Shown here one piece after another: positions 1 through 5,948 of a stretch of 8,894 bases of DNA (its first letter is position 1; each line of letters starts with the position of its first letter). The notes beneath the pieces were generated by a model that was not told the DNA's origin, did no database searches, and saw only the letters and a list, made by a program, of their open reading frames with translations. The DNA lies in assembly GCA_913047525.1 (NCBI GenBank), contig CAJWUS010000052.1:1-8894 (forward strand). Direction: 5' to 3'. Both the position numbers and the translations under genes were made by a program. This DNA comes from an uncultured Flavobacteriales bacterium (GTDB lineage Bacteria; Bacteroidota; Bacteroidia; Flavobacteriales; BACL11).

Positions 1-23
1 TAGAGGTAATTTATTAAATATAG

Positions 24-2753
24 ATGAAAAAGATAATTTGTATTTTAGGACTTCTTTTAGTTTTTATTGAGTCAAATGCACAGACTACAGATTGGGTTTT
101 GTCTTTTGGTGGTGCTGCATCAGATAAAGGAATATCAATTGGTACAGATTCGTTAGGCTTTATTTATTGTAGTGGGTTTTTTAATAATGAAGCAACCTTT
201 GGGAGTATTACACTTACTAATTCTCCATTAAGTACTTGGGGAAATAATAAAGAGAATTTTGTTTTTAAGATGGACTCACTTGGAAATGTTCTTTGGGCAA
301 TTGCTGGAGGAAATCTATCAGGTAGTTGTTGTGATGATAGAGCTTTAGGTATGCATGTGACACCTGGAGGAGATGTTTTTATTACTGGGACTTTTTGGAG
401 TTCTTATAATCTTGGGCCTTTAAGTGTTCCTGGAACTCAGCGAAATAATCATGATAATTCATTATTAGCTAAAATAGATAAGAATGGAAATCCTGTTTGG
501 GTAATTGGTTTTGGTTCTGATAATACATCTGGAGGGTGTCCTTATCCAATTTATGATGCAGATGATCACTCTTATGATGTAAAAGTAGATAAAGATGGTT
601 TTATTTACGTTACTGGCTTTTTCTCTGGATATAGTGCTGAATTTGATGGTCTTTCTGTTTCTAACCCTACTTGGAACTCAACGTGTACTCCAATGGGATA
701 TATTGGAAAATTAGATGCAAATGGGAATTGGCTTTGGGTAGATAAATTTGATGGAATTAAGGATGATAGAGGTTCTCGTGATAACAGATTAGCAATAGAT
801 CAATTCTCAAATATTTATGTAGTAGGTGGTTTTCAAGGATCAGGTAATTATGGGCCATATTCTATCAATTCAAATGGAGAATGGGATGCTTTTATCTTTA
901 AAATGGATAAAAATGGAAACTGGCTTTGGGTAAAAAATGTAGGAAGTAACAAAACAGATAGAGCAGATGGTATTGCTATTGATGTATGTGATGATATTTA
1001 TATCACTGGAGAATATCGTAATCCTATGGTATTTCCAGGTGCAAATGCATCAAACGGAACTGATACGCTTAGTCATAAACAGAAAAGAGATGTATTTGTT
1101 GCTAAAATAAATGCTAATGGAGATTGGCAATGGGCCAAAAGAGCAAGAAGTTCAGGAACAGACAAGCCATATCAAATGTCTGTAGATGCAAATAAACAAG
1201 TGTTTGTAGGTGGTACCGCTAAAGGGGAAATGACTTTTACAAATGGATTGGTTGTTACCCCTCAAATTCCTGGTGATACTACTGCTTCTGCTTGGGTCGC
1301 TCAGTTGGATGGATCTACAAACACTGGAGATTGGGTTTGGGCAAAAATGGCTGGATGCGATACGGATGATGATGATAGAACAGGAGATATTTGTCCAGAT
1401 GGATTTGGAAATGTTTATGCAATAGGTTTCTTTGAAGAGTTAGCAAATTTTGATGGAACTATTTTAGATGCAACTGGTAGAAGAAAAGATATTTTTGTTT
1501 GGAAGATGAGCATGACTCCAGGCAGTTTTACTGTCAATAATGTTTATGACACTATTTTTGTAGATAGCACGGTTTACAATCCTATGGATTCTGGTATATC
1601 AATTATAAGTAGTTTTTACATTAATGGTTGTGATACTATTTTTACTGATTCAGTAATTAACAAACGGTATGCAGTAAGAGTGATGTATGATGTAAATCCT
1701 ACTGGAACTGCCACAATTGATATAAACGGAAACACTATTTCTGCATTCCCATATACGGAAGAGTATTTTTATGGAGATGCAGTTAATTTATCAGCAAATA
1801 TTAATGCTGGTTGGTACTTTAATTCTTGGAACTCATTAAACAATTCTTTAAATACAAATGTTACAAACCCTACTAACTTTTCTGCTGCTAATGAGGATAC
1901 AATTGTATTAAATATCAATGCAATTCCTCCTACTTCCGCATTCATTTATGGAGGAGATTCTATTTGCGATAATTCAAAAGAAAATGCTCAAATTACAATA
2001 GACTTTGTTGGTGCTTCACCTTTTACTTTTGTTTATGCAATTGATGGAATTGCTCAGCCATCTATTACTACAAGCTCTAACCCTTACATAATTAATACTA
2101 CTATAGACGGAATTTATTCTCTGATAAATATGTCGGATGCTGCAGGAGTTGGTTCTGTAAATGGCTCCGTTTCTATTGTGGTTTATAATTCCCCTATTGC
2201 AATTTTTAATATTATCCCAGATACGGTTACCATCAATTATCCTACTGCTCATTTTGTTGATAAAACAAGTGGTAATATAGTAGATTGGTTATGGAATTTT
2301 GGTGATAATTCAGCAGATAGTATGATAGCAAATATTTTTCATACATTTCCTGATTCCGTTGGTGTTTACAAAATTACAATGATAGTTACAGATGAGAATG
2401 GATGTAGAGATACTACATTTAATCATCTTTGGGTACAGAATGAATTTTGGATCTACCTTCCCAATAGTTTTACCCCTGATTTAGATGGTATAAATGATAA
2501 ATTCTGTCTTAGTTATAATGGAATAAGAATAGAAACTTTTAATATTAGTATTTATGATAGAAATAGTGGGTTAGTATTTTCTTCCAATAATATTGAAGAA
2601 ATGCTTTGCGAATTAGGTACAAAATCTTGGGATGGCACTCATATAGATTCTGGAGAAGAATTACCAATGGGAATGTATGTTTACGAAATTTATTTCCAAG
2701 ATTTCCAGGGGTGGAAACACCAAGATTCTGGTTACATATATTTGATTCGCTAA
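24..2753 (+). CDS. Secreted seven-bladed beta-propeller / PKD protein with T9SS type B sorting domain
   Basis: Exported multidomain protein of 909 residues. Residues 1-19 are a signal peptide (Lys-Lys, a hydrophobic core, then S-N-A before Gln20). Residues 23-495 carry SBBP-type propeller repeats: the strand pattern 'D..GnvYvtG.f' occurs seven times (near 36, 107, 184, 256, 316, 384, 455), alternating with 'F..K.D.nGn..W'. Residues about 550-632 resemble an InlB B-repeat-like domain (G-D-A-V-N-L-S-A, then G-W-Y-F-N-S-W). About 640-722 is an Ig-like module, and about 723-805 a PKD domain (WNFGD at 757-761). Residues 808-909 match the gliding-motility C-terminal (T9SS type B) domain: LPNSFTPDLDGIND at 811-824, SWDGT at 868-872, YVYEIY at 885-890, terminal YLIR. 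The likely location is the cell surface or the medium. The ligand is unknown; an adhesin-like role is inferred only from the architecture. The ATG at 24 places the signal peptide at the N-terminus. An AGAGG at 2-6 is too far upstream to be a normal ribosome binding site. The gene looks intact and functionally unrelated to the downstream operon. Confidence 0.9.
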   Translation: MKKIICILGLLLVFIESNAQTTDWVLSFGGAASDKGISIGTDSLGFIYCSGFFNNEATFGSITLTNSPLSTWGNNKENFVFKMDSLGNVLWAIAGGNLSGSCCDDRALGMHVTPGGDVFITGTFWSSYNLGPLSVPGTQRNNHDNSLLAKIDKNGNPVWVIGFGSDNTSGGCPYPIYDADDHSYDVKVDKDGFIYVTGFFSGYSAEFDGLSVSNPTWNSTCTPMGYIGKLDANGNWLWVDKFDGIKDDRGSRDNRLAIDQFSNIYVVGGFQGSGNYGPYSINSNGEWDAFIFKMDKNGNWLWVKNVGSNKTDRADGIAIDVCDDIYITGEYRNPMVFPGANASNGTDTLSHKQKRDVFVAKINANGDWQWAKRARSSGTDKPYQMSVDANKQVFVGGTAKGEMTFTNGLVVTPQIPGDTTASAWVAQLDGSTNTGDWVWAKMAGCDTDDDDRTGDICPDGFGNVYAIGFFEELANFDGTILDATGRRKDIFVWKMSMTPGSFTVNNVYDTIFVDSTVYNPMDSGISIISSFYINGCDTIFTDSVINKRYAVRVMYDVNPTGTATIDINGNTISAFPYTEEYFYGDAVNLSANINAGWYFNSWNSLNNSLNTNVTNPTNFSAANEDTIVLNINAIPPTSAFIYGGDSICDNSKENAQITIDFVGASPFTFVYAIDGIAQPSITTSSNPYIINTTIDGIYSLINMSDAAGVGSVNGSVSIVVYNSPIAIFNIIPDTVTINYPTAHFVDKTSGNIVDWLWNFGDNSADSMIANIFHTFPDSVGVYKITMIVTDENGCRDTTFNHLWVQNEFWIYLPNSFTPDLDGINDKFCLSYNGIRIETFNISIYDRNSGLVFSSNNIEEMLCELGTKSWDGTHIDSGEELPMGMYVYEIYFQDFQGWKHQDSGYIYLIR
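90..1508 (+). repeat. Seven SBBP-type beta-propeller repeats in the secreted protein
   Basis: Diverged protein repeats of roughly 63-79 residues. The 'F..K.D.nGn..W' strand recurs near residues 79, 147, 227, 290, 357 and 424. A seventh is split: FVWKM at 490-494 lies at the end and DWVLSFGG at 23-30 at the start. This split is the usual Velcro closure of a seven-bladed propeller and argues that the domain is complete. Blades are mostly diverged in DNA, but TGGCTTTGGGTA is identical at 729-740 and 921-932, exactly 192 bases (64 codons) apart. Several loops are rich in Asp and Cys (for example 101-105 and 445-459), which could bind calcium or form disulfides; that part is inference. Confidence 0.8.
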
Positions 2754-2784
2754 AAACAAAATCTGTTAAAAACATTTTTCTTTC

Positions 2785-2818
2785 TTGGTAATTTCTCAGT
2801 TGATTTTGTATAAATTAG
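2785..2818 (+). promoter_or_regulatory. Weak candidate promoter for the addA-addB operon
   Basis: The 85-bp gap before addA contains TAAATTAG at 2811-2818, one mismatch from the Bacteroidota -7 consensus TAnnTTTG, with a TTG at 2785-2787 as a possible -33 element (23-bp spacer, at the long end). Transcription would start about 10-15 bases before the TTG start codon, giving a very short leader. No convincing terminator is seen after the upstream gene, so read-through is also possible. In AT-rich DNA such matches arise by chance, so this is tentative. Confidence 0.3.
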
Positions 2819-2838
2819 GGCTTCCTAAAATTGAATAA

Positions 2839-5800
2839 TTGAGTACTTCTAATTTTACTATTTATCGTTCTTCTGCTGGCTCGGGTAAAACCTATACTTT
2901 GGCACTAAGTTTTGTGGCAATTTCCTTGAAAGGAGATACTTTTGGCTATACGGATTACTACCGAAAAATACTGGCCATTACTTTTACTAATAAGGCGGCT
3001 GCCGAGATGAAAGAAAGGGTGTTGCACTATTTTAAAGAATTAGCAAACAAAAGTGATAAAGAAAATATCTTAGGATGGCTGAATGAAGAAACAAAGTTAG
3101 ATAAGGACATCATTTACTCTCGTGCAAAAACAATTCACAAGCATATTTTGCACCATTATGCCGATTTGAGTATTTCCACTATTGATAAATTTACTTACCG
3201 TATTGTTCGTACTTTTGCTACTGATTTAGGGTTATCTCATAACTTTGAATTGGAGATGGATAATTACAAAATTATTCAGCCAGTAGTTGCCCTGCTTTTA
3301 GGAAGGCTAGAAAAAGGTGGTGGAGATTTAACAAATGCTTTGGTGAATTTTGCTCTGCAAAAAGCAGAGGATGGAAAAAGCAGTAATATTGAGCGCGATT
3401 TAGAAGGATTTGCTCAGCAACTTTTCAAAGAAGATGTTATTGATTTTATTGATGGTAAAACCCTAAGCATTAAGGATTGTATGCAAATAAGAAAAGATTT
3501 GTATTTACAGCAAAATCAATTGGAAGCGAAAGTGCAGTTGTTATCTACCAATGCAAAAGCATTTTTTGCTAAAAATAGTTTTACCAAAGAACATTTTAAT
3601 AGAGGTACTTTTTACCAACATTTTACAGAAAATATTTTAAATAAGGATGCTAAAAAATGGATTCCCTCAGATGCATTGCTAAGGTATATTAAAAATGGAG
3701 AGTGGTGTGCCCAAAGCAAGTCGGACGATATAAAGCAATTGGTGGATTCTTACCTTAAAGATTTGCAATCCTTTTTTGATCAGTTATTGGCTTTACTAAA
3801 GCCTTATTTTACTAACAAAGCGGTACTGCAAAATATCTACTCTATTGCTGTACTTAATGAGTTAATTCAAGAGGTTAAAAATTACAAAAAAGAACAAACC
3901 ATTCAGCAGATATCTTCTTTCAATAAGCAAATACATGATGTGGTAGTGGCACAACCTTCTGCTTTTATTTATGAGCGTATTGGCGAGCGCTATAATCATT
4001 TTCTGATAGATGAATTTCAAGATACTTCCATTTTACAATGGCAAAATATGTTACCTCTAATTACAGATGCAGTCGATTATGGAAAAAGTTTGGTTGTAGG
4101 AGATGGCAAGCAATCTATTTACCGGTGGAGGGCAGGAGAGGTGGAGCAATTTTTACAATTGCCCACTATTTTTAAAGGAGAAAAACTTATTTTTAAACAA
4201 GATTGGGAGAATAAATTAAAAGCACATGAGGAGAATAAAATTCTAGAAAAAAATTTTAGAAGCCGTAAGGAAATAATCAAATTTAACAATGATTTTTTTG
4301 AGCAATTAAAAACGCTTTTGACGCCCCATTTGCAAGATATTTATAAAGAACAAAAACAGGAATTTGAACATGCAAAAGAAGGGGGATATGTACATCTGGA
4401 ACTCTTTGGCGATAAGGGAAATGATTTCAAAGATTTGATTTTACAAAGAATAATTGTCGAAATAAAAAAACTCACAAAAGAAAACGACTACTGCTTGCGC
4501 GATATCGCCATATTGTGCAATAGCCGAAAAAGAGTGGCTTTGACTGCTCAGTATCTTGCTGAAAATGGTATAGATGTAGTGTCGAATGAGGGCTTATTGT
4601 TGTGCTCATCCGAGAAAGTAAAATTACTGATTGCATCCCTATTTTATTTGCAAAACAAAGAGGATAAAGTTGCAAAAGCTACTATGGCAGAATGTTTTCA
4701 TAAAGAAAAATTGAGCAAAAACTCCTTGCACAAATTAAATCTAAAATTGAAGGAGCAAAAATCCTTTTTGCAAATGATAAAAGAGGCAAAGTTATTTTTT
4801 AATATTCATCATTTTATTGAGCTTCCTTTGTATGAACTTTGTGAGCAACTCATCAGAGATTTGAAAATTGAGGAGGATATTTATGTGCAATTCTTTCTGG
4901 ATGTAGTACTGAAATATACAGAGAAAAATGATAGTAGTATTTCCGAATTTCTGTTTTGGTGGGAAGATGCAAAAGTAAAGGAATCAGTTGTGGTGCCAGA
5001 AGAAACGGATGCCGTCCAAATAATGACTATTCACAAAGCAAAAGGATTAGACTTTGATGTGGTGATGATTCCATTTAATTGGGAAGATATGTCTAATAAA
5101 AACGAAATTTGGGTGGATACTAGCAGGTATTTCCAAAAATTGAAATCGGCACTTATTAGTAGCAATAAACAATTGGAGTGGAGTCATTTTTATGATGAAT
5201 ATCATAATGAGAAAAATCTTACCCTTTTGGATATCTTGAATAAATTGTATGTAGCCATGACGCGCCCAAAAGAGCGACTTTATATTTTCAGCAAAAGCTT
5301 CCCAAATAAACCAGCAGATGATTTTGATATAAAAGGAAAACTACACAGTTTTTTATATAATTTCAGTAATACCTATCCTGTAATTATAGGAGATGCAAAT
5401 GAAAAGCGTCAAGATAAAAAAGAAGAAAAATACCATCCTTTTTCTGTCAAAAAACAAGAAAAAAACGATTGGAGAGATGTTATTTCCTTAAAACACTCTG
5501 CTGAAGATGTGTGGGATATAGAAAAGCAAAAAGAAAGTGTAGAGTGGGGAAAAATTCTACATTTAGCACTTTCTCAAATTAAGCAAAAAGAGGATATTGA
5601 AGTAGTGATTGACACACTTTTTTCCAAAGGAAAATGTGATAAAAGTCAGTATAAGAAATTAAAAAAGCAACTTCCAGTTTTGCTTGAAAGTGAACAAATT
5701 GGAAAATATTTTACCCCAAACTGGCAAGTAAGAGCTGAAAAAGAAATTCTGCTTGAAACAGGAGAAACCTATATTCCTGACCGCTTAGTTTTTCATGGGA

Positions 5801-5946
5801 ATGAAGTAATTGTAGTTGATTACAAAACAGGTGATAAGGAAAATAGACATCATACCCAAATCAGGAAATATGCTAATGCCCTAAAAAATATGGGCTATAA
5901 AGTGCTTGCTACAGATTTAATTTACACTCAAGATATATTAAAATAA
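2839..5946 (+). CDS. addA: AddA-like UvrD/Rep helicase with C-terminal PD-(D/E)XK nuclease
   Basis: Catalytic helicase subunit of an AddAB-type enzyme: an ATP-driven 3'-5' SF1A translocase that unwinds DNA from double-strand ends and cuts the 3'-ended strand for RecA loading (family knowledge). Visible motifs: Walker A SSAGSGKT (11-18), motif Ia AITFTNKAAAEMKERV (46-61), STIDKF (113-118), Walker B DEFQDT (391-396), motif III VVGDGKQSIYRWRAG (419-433), motif IV EKNFRSR (470-476), motif V IMTIHKAKGLDFD (728-740), motif VI YVAMTRPKERLYI (804-816). A Lys-rich linker (about 855-890) leads to a RecB-type nuclease: G904/H908, D981 (PDR), D994 and K996 (VVDYKT), Q1007/Y1011. At 1035 residues it is shorter than Bacillus AddA but complete. 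The TTG start at 2839 directly follows an in-frame TAA at 2836-2838 and no ATG lies before Walker A, so TTG is the only ordinary start possible. The stop overlaps the addB start. The AddA name rests on motifs and on the partner gene. Confidence 0.92.
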   Translation: MSTSNFTIYRSSAGSGKTYTLALSFVAISLKGDTFGYTDYYRKILAITFTNKAAAEMKERVLHYFKELANKSDKENILGWLNEETKLDKDIIYSRAKTIHKHILHHYADLSISTIDKFTYRIVRTFATDLGLSHNFELEMDNYKIIQPVVALLLGRLEKGGGDLTNALVNFALQKAEDGKSSNIERDLEGFAQQLFKEDVIDFIDGKTLSIKDCMQIRKDLYLQQNQLEAKVQLLSTNAKAFFAKNSFTKEHFNRGTFYQHFTENILNKDAKKWIPSDALLRYIKNGEWCAQSKSDDIKQLVDSYLKDLQSFFDQLLALLKPYFTNKAVLQNIYSIAVLNELIQEVKNYKKEQTIQQISSFNKQIHDVVVAQPSAFIYERIGERYNHFLIDEFQDTSILQWQNMLPLITDAVDYGKSLVVGDGKQSIYRWRAGEVEQFLQLPTIFKGEKLIFKQDWENKLKAHEENKILEKNFRSRKEIIKFNNDFFEQLKTLLTPHLQDIYKEQKQEFEHAKEGGYVHLELFGDKGNDFKDLILQRIIVEIKKLTKENDYCLRDIAILCNSRKRVALTAQYLAENGIDVVSNEGLLLCSSEKVKLLIASLFYLQNKEDKVAKATMAECFHKEKLSKNSLHKLNLKLKEQKSFLQMIKEAKLFFNIHHFIELPLYELCEQLIRDLKIEEDIYVQFFLDVVLKYTEKNDSSISEFLFWWEDAKVKESVVVPEETDAVQIMTIHKAKGLDFDVVMIPFNWEDMSNKNEIWVDTSRYFQKLKSALISSNKQLEWSHFYDEYHNEKNLTLLDILNKLYVAMTRPKERLYIFSKSFPNKPADDFDIKGKLHSFLYNFSNTYPVIIGDANEKRQDKKEEKYHPFSVKKQEKNDWRDVISLKHSAEDVWDIEKQKESVEWGKILHLALSQIKQKEDIEVVIDTLFSKGKCDKSQYKKLKKQLPVLLESEQIGKYFTPNWQVRAEKEILLETGETYIPDRLVFHGNEVIVVDYKTGDKENRHHTQIRKYANALKNMGYKVLATDLIYTQDILK

Positions 5947-5948
5947 TG
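5944..5948 (+). promoter_or_regulatory. TAATG stop-start overlap coupling addA and addB
   Basis: The addA stop TAA (5944-5946) and the addB start ATG (5946-5948) share one base. With no good Shine-Dalgarno sequence before the ATG, translation of addB is probably coupled to termination of addA. That suits two subunits needed in equal amounts. The overlap is read directly; the coupling is inferred. Confidence 0.75.

Noticed and set aside
1..23. TAATTTAT near the window start as a -7 element for the propeller gene
   Set aside because: It has only a partial match to TAnnTTTG, no -33 region is in the window, and it lies too close to the ATG to judge.
2016..2252. Reverse-strand ORF inside the propeller/PKD gene, and other short ORFs opposite or within the three large genes
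   Set aside because: They lie wholly within well-supported genes, lack domains and have low-complexity or basic translations typical of antisense shadows.
2771..2781. AAAAACATTTTT-like hairpin after the first gene as a terminator
   Set aside because: The stem is only A-T pairs with a two-base loop and cannot form a stable terminator.
2756..2809. ACAAAATC (2756-2763) and GATTTTGT (2802-2809), an 8-base inverted repeat in the gap before addA
   Set aside because: The 38-base loop is long, the arms are AT-rich and no T-tract follows, so it is not convincing as a terminator or operator.
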